From positions 1-64,000 of the IMG/VR virus record IMGVR_UViG_3300021363_000005: a stretch of 64,000 bases of DNA; one strand, 5' to 3'. Below are positions 33,636-41,495 of the stretch, one piece after another. This DNA comes from a virus. Under the pieces are notes generated by a model. The model searched no databases, had not been told where the DNA came from, and saw only the letters and a program-made list of their open reading frames with translations. A program made the translations under genes and the position numbers. Within the stretch, counting starts at the first letter, position 1, and every line of letters starts with the position of its first letter.

Positions 33636-34030
33636 GCCGGTGTCCCCCTTCGTACGTTCTTCGACGCGTACATCACCGCCGTCGCTGCCTTCACGGCATG
33701 CATGCAGGCGGTCTCGCTTTCGCTGATGGCGATGGCGGCGTTGCGTGCCCCGTCGTCGATGGCGTGCCACATCGTCGACGCCGGCACATCTTCGGGCAGG
33801 CCGTCCTGCGGTAAAAACGGCTTAGGCCGGTCTCGCATTTTCTCGCAAGCGGTGATGAACGCCGCTGCCATCAGGTGCAGGTGGCCGACCTCGCTCAGAT
33901 GGTCGGGATTGAACCCGGCGCGCACGCGGCGCAGCGCCGTCTCACTCACTTCCACCATCAGGTGGACGGTACGCGATTGCACTGCCTTCTGATACTCGTT
34001 GGGTTCCTCGTACTGCAGCATCGTCGACAT
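33632..34030 (-). CDS. 132-residue helical protein
   Basis: MSTMLQYEEPNEYQKAVQSR...; strong RBS (GAGGAGGCTAAAA). Mostly helical with LSEVGHLHLMAAAFITACEKM and NAAIAISESETACMHAVKAATAVMYASKN. Function unknown. Confidence 0.65.
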   Translation of the reverse strand: MSTMLQYEEPNEYQKAVQSRTVHLMVEVSETALRRVRAGFNPDHLSEVGHLHLMAAAFITACEKMRDRPKPFLPQDGLPEDVPASTMWHAIDDGARNAAIAISESETACMHAVKAATAVMYASKNVRRGTPA

Positions 34031-34232
34031 TTTTAGCCTCCTCATAAAGTAGTTGCATTCTAAGTAGTAGTCCCGGGTGCAAAAGCAACTTGCCCCGCAT
34101 GATCTTGTTGATCGTATCGCGCCGTACGTGCAGGCGCTTGGCCGCCGCCATGATCCAGTGGTCGCCGAACAGCCGGCGACCCAGCGAGGCGAACACTGCA
34201 ACCTCCACCGTCAGGCGGGCAGGCTCCCGCAT
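33942..34232 (-). CDS. HTH DNA-binding protein
   Basis: 96 residues starting at 34232 (TGATG overlap with the endolysin stop). IMAAAKRLHVRRDTINKIMRGK (in two parts here) is a Cro-like helix-turn-helix. Overlaps the next gene by 89 nt in another frame. A candidate regulator of P1/P2; that link is a guess. Confidence 0.6.
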   Translation of the reverse strand: MREPARLTVEVAVFASLGRRLFGDHWIMAAAKRLHVRRDTINKIMRGKLLLHPGLLLRMQLLYEEAKNVDDAAVRGTQRVSEGSAIAYRPPDGGSE

Positions 34233-34801
34233 CAGGCGATGCCGGTCGTCGTCGAACTCCCGTTGATGGTCAGACACTGCATGCGCGGCGCGGTACTGGG
34301 CGGAATGGCACGACCGACATGGACCCAGCTGTTGTTCTCGTAGATCAGCTGGTCGATGCCCAGCTCGGCCATGTGCGGCTCGATGGCTTTGCAAACCGCC
34401 TTGACGTTGCCGAAACCGGGGACGGTGAAATCGGCGGCGCAACCATAGAGGTGCGCCGAATTGCTGGCACCGCCGATGGCCGTGTTGAGTTGCTTGCAGC
34501 GGAAGCCTGACGAGATGATGACGGGTTGGTTCTTGCAGATCGAGCGGATGCCTTCGAGTGTGTCGTTGGCGAGATTGCTGAGTTGCTCGGTCGCGTTGGC
34601 ATCTGGTGTGTTGTCGATGCCCTGCATCGCTGCAGTGTCGCTGGCCGTCAGTTCGGCCAAGGTAAAGTGGGGAGAGATATTGCCGGGTGGTAGGATTTCG
34701 ATGGGTTTGTCGATCAGGTTAATGGCGGACTGCGCCATCTCGGCGTTGGTGGCTTTCAGCGAGTTCAACCAGCTGAGAACCTGTTCTTGCGTCTGTGCCA
34801 T
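34232..34801 (-). CDS. Peptidase M15-type endolysin
   Basis: 189 residues. SGFRCKQLNTAIGGASNS then AHLYGCAADF, i.e. the SxHxxGxAxD zinc site (H117, D124), and WVHVG with H161. These are the ligands of M15A/L-alanyl-D-glutamate or D-Ala-D-Ala peptidases. The N-terminal ~45 residues are helical, without a signal peptide, so release would depend on a holin. RBS AAAGGGGGCTTCC-type. Confidence 0.8.
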   Translation of the reverse strand: MAQTQEQVLSWLNSLKATNAEMAQSAINLIDKPIEILPPGNISPHFTLAELTASDTAAMQGIDNTPDANATEQLSNLANDTLEGIRSICKNQPVIISSGFRCKQLNTAIGGASNSAHLYGCAADFTVPGFGNVKAVCKAIEPHMAELGIDQLIYENNSWVHVGRAIPPSTAPRMQCLTINGSSTTTGIA

Positions 34802-34829
34802 GGAAGCCCCCTTTAGAGGAGCTGCTACC

Positions 34830-34844
34830 TTGACATCATGTCAA
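34830..34844. promoter_or_regulatory. Perfect P1 palindrome
   Basis: TTGACATCATGTCAA between the DNA polymerase terminator and the endolysin gene, 28 nt upstream of its ATG. Confidence 0.65.
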
Positions 34845-34848
34845 AGAC

Positions 34849-34890
34849 AAAAAAAGGGCTACCCGGCAGGGTAAGCACACCGGGTAGCCC
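34849..34890 (-). terminator. Rho-independent terminator after DNA polymerase
   Basis: On the minus strand, an 11-bp stem (GGGCTACCCGG / CCGGGTAGCCC) is followed by a run of seven Ts. It ends transcripts of the polymerase gene just before P1 at 34830. Confidence 0.8.
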
Positions 34891-34979
34891 TCGTAGCGGT
34901 TGGTCTCAAACAGGAGAGTGAAAGACCAAACCCCCTCTAGCACCGTGGTACATAGGGAAGCTCTGCGCGATTGGCAACC

Positions 34980-36902
34980 TCACTTGGTCTCGCCGTAGCG
35001 GACGCCGACGCCGATGTCACACGCCAGCGGGATCGTCGGCATCCATGTCGGGGGCCGGTTCATCTCCAATTCGGCCCAAATCTTTGCTGTTTCAATGTGC
35101 TGGATGGGCACCCGGTAGACCAGCTCGTCATGGGCCGAGTGGACCAGCCGTGCGCCCAGCCCGGCCATCGGGTTGCGCAGCCGGACCGCCGCCGACATGA
35201 CGATGCAGCGGCAGCAGTGCTGGGCGATGGTCTCGAGCAGCGAGGCTCCGTAGGTGCGCCGCTGCTTGCGCCCGTCGCGGAACCACCAGTTGCCCATGCC
35301 GTCTTCCTCTTGGACGTAGCGCAGCTCGGGGAAGTGGATCGGCAGGCCGGTCGGCCCGACCATCAGGTTCTTGTAGAAGGTCACGCACTTCTTCACCAAG
35401 CCTTCGCCCTGACCAAACTCGGGCAGCGAGTGCATGATCTGCAAAATGTGGTCGAGCTCGCGCCACGTGAAGACGATACGACGGAAACGTCCCCGGTATT
35501 TTTGCACGACGTCGATGGACTGCTCGTCGGTCAACTGGATCGGAGTATCGGTCTTGGCGCTCAGGATAAAAACGGTGTGCTGGAATTTCAGCCAGCCGCA
35601 GGCATAGCCCAATTGTAGAATGCCGGTCTTGCCGACGAACCGTTCCAGCTTGTCGAGGCTGGTGATCAGGCGGGCGAATACAGTGCTCGCGAAGTCGGCG
35701 TAGACGTCACGTCCCTCGCGGAATGCCTGCACGAGATCTTCCTGCCCGCAGAACTCAGCCGTGAAGCGGGCCTCGATCTGCTTGGCATCAACGGTCAACA
35801 GCAAGTAGCCGTCGTCGCAGTAAATGGCGTCACGCAGCACGCTGTCACGTCCAAGGTTCTGCACGTTCATTTCCCACGCACCGCCGAAGCGATGGGTGTG
35901 CGCAGCACCGATGACCACCGGCATGGGCATGATGCAGGTGCCGAGTTTGGGGAACTCTAGGTCGGCGATCTTGAGGAAGCGCGTCGTGCGCGTTTCCTCT
36001 TGGGTTGACTTGGTTTCGAGCCGCGCCTCGACCACCGTACGCACCATGACGTTGGGATGTTCCTGCAAGGCAAGGAAATCCTCGTCGCTCTTGGCGAAGG
36101 CGTAGGTCTCCTGCTGGGTGCGGCCGGATATTTTGGTGGGCGGCGTCACTCCCAGCATGCGCAGCACGTCGGCCAGCTTGGGGTTGCTCATGAGGTCGGC
36201 CTTGGTGACACCCATCGCCTCGACCTGCGCCAGTGCCAGCGCCTTCTGCTGCTGGACCGTAACCAGATGGTTGGCCAGCATCTGCTTGTCGACGCGCAGT
36301 AGGGGCTCGGTGGTGCAGCGGGTGACGATGTCGTGCAGGATGAACTCGTCGGGTGGCATCTTGTCGAACAGGCGCAGGTAGATCTCGCGACAGAGCCACG
36401 TGTCGTGCAGGCAGTATTCGACCTCGCGATCCCACAGCCCAGCGGCGATGATGTCGGCCCGGGTCATACCCTTCACTTCCTTGATCAGCGATCCCTTGGC
36501 CGGCAGGCCGAAGTAAGCAGCGACGCTGTCGAGAGAGTGTGACGCCAGCTTTGAACCCAGCATGGTGCGCGTCATGGCGATGGTGTCGACGATCAGGTCC
36601 GGGCTGAAGTCGTAGACCCACGACAGGATCGACATGTCGAACTGAGCGTTGTGGCTGACCATGACGATGGGCTGCTGGGTCTCGATGCGATGGCGTTTTA
36701 TTTTGTGGATGAAGTGGGGGATCTCTGGTCCATCGATCAGGATGGGATCGCCCGTGATGCCCGCTACCCCTAGGCAGATCGACTCATAACGGGGGTCCAG
36801 AATGTATTCGGCGGGCGACATGCGGCGCAGGGAATACTCTGTGGAATAGTGACTTTCAAAATCGCAAAATAGCCCGATAACCTCCGGAGTTATCATGGTC
36901 AT
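34980..36902 (-). CDS. Family A DNA polymerase with 3'-5' exonuclease
   Basis: 640 residues; start by ATGA overlap with the HNH gene. Exonuclease: D14-x-E16 near the start and SHNAQFDMSILSW. Polymerase motif A TVDAKQIEARF (~370), motif B FVGKTGILQLGYACG, motif C HDELVY (~587). No 5'-nuclease domain, as usual in podovirus replicases. The first codons (ITPEV) encode a P2 palindrome. Confidence 0.9.
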   Translation of the reverse strand: MTMITPEVIGLFCDFESHYSTEYSLRRMSPAEYILDPRYESICLGVAGITGDPILIDGPEIPHFIHKIKRHRIETQQPIVMVSHNAQFDMSILSWVYDFSPDLIVDTIAMTRTMLGSKLASHSLDSVAAYFGLPAKGSLIKEVKGMTRADIIAAGLWDREVEYCLHDTWLCREIYLRLFDKMPPDEFILHDIVTRCTTEPLLRVDKQMLANHLVTVQQQKALALAQVEAMGVTKADLMSNPKLADVLRMLGVTPPTKISGRTQQETYAFAKSDEDFLALQEHPNVMVRTVVEARLETKSTQEETRTTRFLKIADLEFPKLGTCIMPMPVVIGAAHTHRFGGAWEMNVQNLGRDSVLRDAIYCDDGYLLLTVDAKQIEARFTAEFCGQEDLVQAFREGRDVYADFASTVFARLITSLDKLERFVGKTGILQLGYACGWLKFQHTVFILSAKTDTPIQLTDEQSIDVVQKYRGRFRRIVFTWRELDHILQIMHSLPEFGQGEGLVKKCVTFYKNLMVGPTGLPIHFPELRYVQEEDGMGNWWFRDGRKQRRTYGASLLETIAQHCCRCIVMSAAVRLRNPMAGLGARLVHSAHDELVYRVPIQHIETAKIWAELEMNRPPTWMPTIPLACDIGVGVRYGETK

Positions 36903-37309
36903 CGCCTTGGAATTAGTAGTTGGCCTTCGGACCACCCATTGTAGCGGCGAGTGGCTACGGTGAAATAAGACAGACCAGCTTTATCGGCAGCTTCTGCCAG
37001 CGGCAGCCGTCCCCATTTCGTGTTTATAAATACGTTGGTGCGCATGTTGTTTGCTTGCTGTTTAGGGGTCACCCACCGGCAGTTGCTCGGTTCATAGTTA
37101 CCGTAAGTATCAATGCGGTCGATGGTCAACCCATTCTTCCAAGTCGATCCCATGTCTTCCCAGACTAAATTAAATACTTTCCATTTGTCGCAAACATGAA
37201 TACCTCTCGCTCCGTATTTACGCCAGCCATCAACATTGGGGTTGTTGCATCGGCTTCTCATACAACGCCACGAAATATAAGCAGGGTGATGTTGCATTTT
37301 ATGTGGCAT
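36899..37309 (-). CDS. Free-standing HNH homing endonuclease
   Basis: 136 residues. LTIDRIDTYGNYEPSNCRWV then TPKQQANNMRTN is the HNH catalytic core of AP2/HNH-type homing endonucleases; ISWRCMRSRCNNPN precedes it. A C-terminal helical region (AEAADKAGLSYFTVATRRYNGW) probably binds DNA. Directly upstream of the DNA polymerase, sharing four bases with its start. Confidence 0.8.
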   Translation of the reverse strand: MPHKMQHHPAYISWRCMRSRCNNPNVDGWRKYGARGIHVCDKWKVFNLVWEDMGSTWKNGLTIDRIDTYGNYEPSNCRWVTPKQQANNMRTNVFINTKWGRLPLAEAADKAGLSYFTVATRRYNGWSEGQLLIPRR

Positions 37310-37332
37310 ATGAAACTTCCGTAGCTAGAGAC

Positions 37333-37360
37333 AAAAAAAAGGCGACCCCGAAGGGCCGCC
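37333..37360 (-). terminator. Rho-independent terminator upstream of HNH gene
   Basis: Minus strand: 8-bp GC stem closed by a TTCG tetraloop (GGCGGCCC-TTCG-GGGTCGCC), then eight Ts. Ends transcripts of the 103-residue gene. No P1 or P2 lies between this terminator and the HNH gene. Confidence 0.85.
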
Positions 37361-37365
37361 CGATA

Positions 37366-37677
37366 CTAGTCCATCCTGCAGATTTCCCAATCGCCATCCT
37401 CGTCCATGACCATCACCCATGCATGGGGGAACAGCAGAATGCGTTCGTCGCGGAACATCAGCGCGCTCAGCGGTTCGAGTGGTGGGTCCGAGCCCGTCTC
37501 GTCGCCGTAGGTGAGCTGTCGTTTCTCTGGATCCCACGTGAAGCCATCGAATTTCCGCCAGCCGTAATGGGCGTCGAGTTGTTCGATGGCCGAGCGCGGG
37601 TCGTCGGTGTCGAGGAATGAAATGATCAGTCCCCAGTCATCGAGGTTCCCCCCGATGACGACTAAAGGTAAGGTCAT
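37366..37677 (-). CDS. 103-residue unknown protein
   Basis: MTLPLVVIGGNLDDWGLIIS...; alpha/beta with FDGFTWDPEKRQLTYGDETG and a C-terminal WVMVMDEDGDWEICRMD. RBS AAGGAGAAAGCA directly follows a P1 site. No family recognised. Confidence 0.65.
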   Translation of the reverse strand: MTLPLVVIGGNLDDWGLIISFLDTDDPRSAIEQLDAHYGWRKFDGFTWDPEKRQLTYGDETGSDPPLEPLSALMFRDERILLFPHAWVMVMDEDGDWEICRMD

Positions 37678-37687
37678 TGCTTTCTCC

Positions 37688-37702
37688 TTGACATGATGTC
37701 AG
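37688..37702. promoter_or_regulatory. P1 palindrome upstream of SD
   Basis: TTGACATGATGTCAG, one change. Adjacent to the AAGGAG of the 103-residue gene. Confidence 0.6.
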
Positions 37703-37789
37703 TGCGTGGCTCCGTTCGATGAAGGCAGTTTAAGCAGACTTCTACTGCACCACGCGGCTGTCCATACGGCCTCCCTAATTAGACCCTAA

Positions 37790-38326
37790 TTAGGACCTCA
37801 CCCGACGACGCGCTGCGGGTGCGTCGCTGGCCGGAGCGGGCTCACGCTCCGGTTCGGCCGGGGCGGCCGGCTGCGCCGGCTCGTCTTCCGGCTTGGGATC
37901 GGGCGGCAAAGCCAGTGCCTCGCGCACTGCACCCTCAACCGCCAGCATGCCCTTGCTCTTGGGCTTGATCACCCGCTTCTTCACCGGCACCCCGATGTCG
38001 ATGCGCGTGCCGTCCTTGAGGCTCGCCAGCAGGATCACAAAGCCATCTGAGAAGATCACGCAGTCGGCGTAGGGACGGTGCTTCAACGTCACCTTCACGT
38101 TGCACTTGCCTTCCCATGCCCCGGCGGAATGCGCGGGTAGGCCCTTCTCGAAGCGGACCTGCTTGATAACCGCCTCGATGGTGCCACGGCAGCAGACGAG
38201 CTTGGCGTCTCTTACTGTGGCGGGGTAGTACCCCTTCATGTTTCCCATGTCGGGAATTTTCTGGACGACCAGACGTTCGGTCTTAGTTGCCAGTCGGTGT
38301 GGTACGTGGATGCTACCTTCACACAT
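37790..38326 (-). CDS. 178-residue unknown protein with Pro-rich tail
   Basis: MCEGSIHVPHRLATKTERLV...; beta-rich core (KCNVKVTLKHRPYADCVIFSDGFVILLASLKDG) and an Ala/Pro/Glu-rich C-terminus. RBS CAAGAGGTAAGCAA lies beside a degenerate P1-like sequence at ~38337. Function unknown. Confidence 0.65.
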   Translation of the reverse strand: MCEGSIHVPHRLATKTERLVVQKIPDMGNMKGYYPATVRDAKLVCCRGTIEAVIKQVRFEKGLPAHSAGAWEGKCNVKVTLKHRPYADCVIFSDGFVILLASLKDGTRIDIGVPVKKRVIKPKSKGMLAVEGAVREALALPPDPKPEDEPAQPAAPAEPEREPAPASDAPAARRRVRS

Positions 38327-38481
38327 TTGCTTACCTCTTGACGTTAGAGTTAACGCTTTACGCTACGCTACACGGTGCCGGTCGCGTGAGGGATGGGGTC
38401 ATCACCACCGGCGCTCGGGTTGCTCCCCATGGCAGCTCTTTGCACGGTAAACCGCCGTGCCAGTGCCCGAGGTCGTTTCGA

Positions 38482-40017
38482 TCAGTCCATAAGATGCGAG
38501 CGAATGCGCTCGACGACGTTCTCAATATCATCGACCGTGCTCTCGATATCACGCACGCGCTTGACCATCGAATGGTTGTCGGGGTGGCTCGCCACCACGT
38601 CACCCAGTGCACTGGCCAGCCGCTCGGCCGGGGTCGTCTCCTCGGGCTGCTCACCGTCGAGCAGTTTGAGGTGATGTTCCATGCCCTTGGCCGACCGCAC
38701 GATGTCGCTGTCGGTCAGAAAGAACGCCGCTCCCGGCGCACGACCGATGGCGTAGAGTTTGGACCTCTCCACCACCTCGCGGATCACCGCCGGGATGCGC
38801 CCCGCCAACGCTTCCCCCGCACCCGACAGATCCTCGTCGGGCTTGATCAGCTTGCGGCCATAAACCCGCAAGAGCTTCTGCACAGCGCCGGCATCGGGTG
38901 CCCCGATATGCAGCACGGCGTCGAGCCGACCGGGCCGCAGCATGGCCTGATTGATCTCACCCGCCTTGTTCGAGGTCAGCACGACCATGATCTCCGAACC
39001 CTTGGAGATGATACCGTCGACCTTGTTCAGGATGTCGTCCATCTGCGGCGTCCGCTCGCCTGCCATCTCGCGGTCGATGTCCTCGACGAACACGACGCAA
39101 GGTTGGTAGTTGGTCGCGAACTGCAGGGCCGACTCCAATGCCGAGACCCGACCGACCGTGATGAAGGTCCAGCCGTTGTCCTCGCATTTCTTGGCCGTCA
39201 CCGTGGCCGCCAGCGTCTTGCCGGTACCGTAGGGACCTTCGAGCAGGACGCCGCGCTTGAGCGGAACGTCATGCTCGCGGCACCATGCGGTCTGCTCAAT
39301 CGGTGTCCACAGGTTGGTGACCACCTGATCCATCAGATCCTCGGAGAACACCAGCTCGTGCTCCCTGACTTTCTTCAGGTTCATGAAGGTCGGCGGCTCC
39401 ATCAGGTTGATGGTGCCCTTGTCGAGCGACAGCTTGAGCGCGTGGCCTTTGTAGATCGACCGCTCGCGCACGATCTGGCGGGTCAGCTCGGCCAGCCCGT
39501 GGATCATCTCGATGTGCTTGCGCTTGGTCTGGCCTTGAATGCAGAACCTGACCTGCCCTTTCTTCTCCTCGGTGCCGGTCATCAGTTGACCGTCGACACC
39601 GGGCAAACGGAAGCCACCCCAGAAGATCGAGGCAGTCTCGTTGATCCCGGTCTCGATGCTCATCATGGTCGGCGCGTTCCTGCGCCACCATGGTCCGGTT
39701 GGTGTCGGACTGGCCCAACCGTAGGTCTCCCGCATCGCCTGCATGAAGGCGACGCAGCCATCCCATGGGTGAGCGTCGATCACCTCGTGAACATTGATGA
39801 CTTCCTCCTCGGCCTGCTCCAGCCGAGCCAGCCACTCGCGGGCCTCCAGCAGGGTCATGTTGCGCGGATCGGCCGGCAGGATGATCTTGCTGCCGCTGTA
39901 TTCGATGGATGCATCGATGTTGGCGAACGCCTTGTCGGTCGGTTTCTTCTCACCCGCACGGTTGACCAAGTCCTGCAGAAAAGCGACCAATGCGCTGCGT
40001 TCCATTTCGAAAGCCAT
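38482..40017 (-). CDS. AAA+ ATPase
   Basis: 511 residues. Walker A EGPYGTGKT near 261, Walker B CVVFVEDIDRE near 311, sensor/second-region-of-homology VLTSNKAGEINQAMLRPGRLD near 355. The ~230-residue N-terminal part (AFEMERSALVAFLQDL...) is phage-specific. FtsH/p97-type motor core without a protease domain; possibly a remodeller or DNA-associated ATPase. Exact role unknown. Confidence 0.8.
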   Translation of the reverse strand: MAFEMERSALVAFLQDLVNRAGEKKPTDKAFANIDASIEYSGSKIILPADPRNMTLLEAREWLARLEQAEEEVINVHEVIDAHPWDGCVAFMQAMRETYGWASPTPTGPWWRRNAPTMMSIETGINETASIFWGGFRLPGVDGQLMTGTEEKKGQVRFCIQGQTKRKHIEMIHGLAELTRQIVRERSIYKGHALKLSLDKGTINLMEPPTFMNLKKVREHELVFSEDLMDQVVTNLWTPIEQTAWCREHDVPLKRGVLLEGPYGTGKTLAATVTAKKCEDNGWTFITVGRVSALESALQFATNYQPCVVFVEDIDREMAGERTPQMDDILNKVDGIISKGSEIMVVLTSNKAGEINQAMLRPGRLDAVLHIGAPDAGAVQKLLRVYGRKLIKPDEDLSGAGEALAGRIPAVIREVVERSKLYAIGRAPGAAFFLTDSDIVRSAKGMEHHLKLLDGEQPEETTPAERLASALGDVVASHPDNHSMVKRVRDIESTVDDIENVVERIRSHLMD

Positions 40018-40058
40018 TGCCTTTACCTCTGAGTTTGAGTTGTACTATACGCACTTCC

Positions 40059-40079
40059 CACTTGACATGATGTCAAGTG
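40059..40079. promoter_or_regulatory. Extended perfect P1 palindrome
   Basis: A 21-bp perfect palindrome with core TTGACATGATGTCAA (40062-40076) and CAC/GTG outer arms. Lies between the zinc-ribbon and AAA genes, 42 nt from the AAA start. Confidence 0.7.
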
Positions 40080-40082
40080 GTC

Positions 40083-40352
40083 TCATGCCCGCCGGGCTGT
40101 AACCGCCGGGTGTTGAGCTCCTTCGAAGTCGACGTTGCAGACGTTGCAGTCGTGGCGATTGCACCACACCTGCAAGCCACGTGGTGTCCAGCCCACGCTG
40201 TATCGTGAGTAGGTGAGCGGGCTGTCATAGGGTGCGCGTCCCTCTTGAATGTCGGTAACGCACATCGCGCAATGAACGTAGGTGCTGATCTGGTTGTCGG
40301 TGCTGATGGGGGGTTTGTCGCTGCCATTGTCGTTTTGTTTTCTTCTAGCCAT
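40083..40352 (-). CDS. Small Cys-rich protein
   Basis: 89 residues; YVHCAMCVTDIQEG and VWCNRHDCNVCNVDFEG give two Cys/His pairs, a likely zinc site. RBS GAGGTAGCC. No function known. Confidence 0.65.
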   Translation of the reverse strand: MARRKQNDNGSDKPPISTDNQISTYVHCAMCVTDIQEGRAPYDSPLTYSRYSVGWTPRGLQVWCNRHDCNVCNVDFEGAQHPAVTARRA

Positions 40353-40359
40353 GGCTACC

Positions 40360-40581
40360 TCACTTGATGTTCAACACATGTTGGATGCAGACGTTGATCA
40401 CGGCGCGGTCGTAGGGCGACAGGTAGACACCGCGCTTGTCGAGTTTGCGGACGACGAACAGCAGGGCACCGAGACAGGCGCAGGCCCAGCGATGCTTGGC
40501 GTAAAAGCTACCGGCCAACCATCCAGCGACGGCCGACGTGGCGACCGGGATCCATGGTGCAATGTCGGACCATTCAAACAT
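40360..40581 (-). CDS. 73-residue membrane protein
   Basis: MFEWSDIAPWIPVATSAVAG...; hydrophobic segment 9-25, a second (WACACLGALLFVV) near 32-45, then a basic C-terminus. Overlaps the upstream gene by 8 nt. Membrane protein of unknown role. Confidence 0.6.
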   Translation of the reverse strand: MFEWSDIAPWIPVATSAVAGWLAGSFYAKHRWACACLGALLFVVRKLDKRGVYLSPYDRAVINVCIQHVLNIK

Positions 40582-40807
40582 CGGGATAATCCATCGCTAT
40601 GACGTAGCGTCTGAGCCAAACACGCTGGCCAGTCGTCCTGCCATGCGCAGCGGCAATCGGCTCGAGACTGCGGATGTGCTTCTCGCTGCGACCGATCAGT
40701 GGTGTGATGCCGATGCCCAGCGCACCACTGGCCACCATGCCGATAGAACCGTCCGGGTATTTCGACACCCACGCCCAAAGTTCGTCGCCTAAAGTCAGTG
40801 TTCCCAT
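40574..40807 (-). CDS. 77-residue unknown protein
   Basis: MGTLTLGDELWAWVSKYPDG...; start set at 40807 because AGGAG lies 7 nt upstream (ATG 40813 is too close). Small, with IGMVASGALGIGITPLIGRSE that resembles a phage protein fold binding nothing I can name. Confidence 0.6.
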   Translation of the reverse strand: MGTLTLGDELWAWVSKYPDGSIGMVASGALGIGITPLIGRSEKHIRSLEPIAAAHGRTTGQRVWLRRYVIAMDYPDV

Positions 40808-40819
40808 GTTCATCTCCTC

Positions 40820-40834
40820 TTGACATTGTGTCAG
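40820..40834. promoter_or_regulatory. P1 palindrome
   Basis: TTGACATTGTGTCAG. Overlaps the stop of the LuxR-type gene (40831-40833); the AAGAGGAG Shine-Dalgarno of the 77-residue gene follows. Confidence 0.6.
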
Positions 40835-41094
40835 ACGTCATGATCGTCGCCATCGTCGACGTAACCGCAGCGTGGGCACGGCAGGGCAATCGCTGCACGC
40901 AAGCAAACCGATACCGCTTGCGTGCGGCTGCGCACGCCCAGTTTGCGCAGGATTGCCTTGACGTGCACCTTGACGGTGTCGTCGGTACTTCCAAGGTCTT
41001 GAGCGATTTTCTTATTGGCATGGCCCAGCAGCATCCCCGCCAGAACGTCGGCCTCGCGACGCGTCAACGGGTAGTTCATGCTTTTCAGGGCCAT
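40831..41094 (-). CDS. LuxR/GerE-type HTH protein with Zn-like tail
   Basis: 87 residues: LTRREADVLAGMLLGHANKK then IAQDLGSTDDTVKVHVKAIL is a complete LuxR C-terminal HTH. A CPRCGYVDDGDD tail adds one Cys pair. No sensor domain, so it is a stand-alone DNA binder, and its 3' end carries a P1 site. A good candidate regulator. Confidence 0.8.
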   Translation of the reverse strand: MALKSMNYPLTRREADVLAGMLLGHANKKIAQDLGSTDDTVKVHVKAILRKLGVRSRTQAVSVCLRAAIALPCPRCGYVDDGDDHDV

Positions 41095-41097
41095 GCA

Positions 41098-41493
41098 TTA
41101 CTCCGAAGCGAATTGTTGCATCAGCCGGTCGAGCTGCTCGCGGGTCAGCACGTAGACGTCCATGTCTTGGCTGCGCAAAAGCCTCAGCATGCCAATGACG
41201 TCTTTGTCGTTGGCCGTGGTTGCATCGTCGAACATCAGGCTGGGGTACTTGGCCATCAGCATCTTGCCCAAGGTGACGACCTGACGGGCGGTCTGCTGGG
41301 CGACGGCATACAGCGGTCCACCCAACTGGTCTTCTTCGACCGGCAGCTTGAGACGCACTGCGATAGAAGGCAGGCCGCTTGCCATGCCGCTGTCCAGCAC
41401 GTTCACATCCTCAAGCACGCCGCAGTCGAGGAAGTTGCCGCGCCATGGCGGCGGATCGTCCTTGCCGATAAAGCGAACTTTCATTGGAACCAT
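41098..41493 (-). CDS. 131-residue unknown protein
   Basis: MVPMKVRFIGKDDPPPWRGN...; start ATG at 41493 has AGGAG 6 nt upstream; a GTG at 41499 is alternative. Beta-hairpin start, helical end (LGKMLMAKYPSLMF...DVIGMLRLLRSQDMDVYVLT). Not recognised. Confidence 0.65.
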   Translation of the reverse strand: MVPMKVRFIGKDDPPPWRGNFLDCGVLEDVNVLDSGMASGLPSIAVRLKLPVEEDQLGGPLYAVAQQTARQVVTLGKMLMAKYPSLMFDDATTANDKDVIGMLRLLRSQDMDVYVLTREQLDRLMQQFASE

Positions 41494-41495
41494 GT

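Noticed and set aside
37773-37794. CCTAATTAG direct repeat after the 178-residue gene
   Set aside because: Short and AT-rich around a stop codon; seen once, no further support for a functional site.
38287-40032. 581-residue rightward ORF antisense to the AAA+ gene
   Set aside because: It mirrors a well-supported AAA+ gene; GC-rich third positions keep the complementary frame open, and it shows no domain or RBS.
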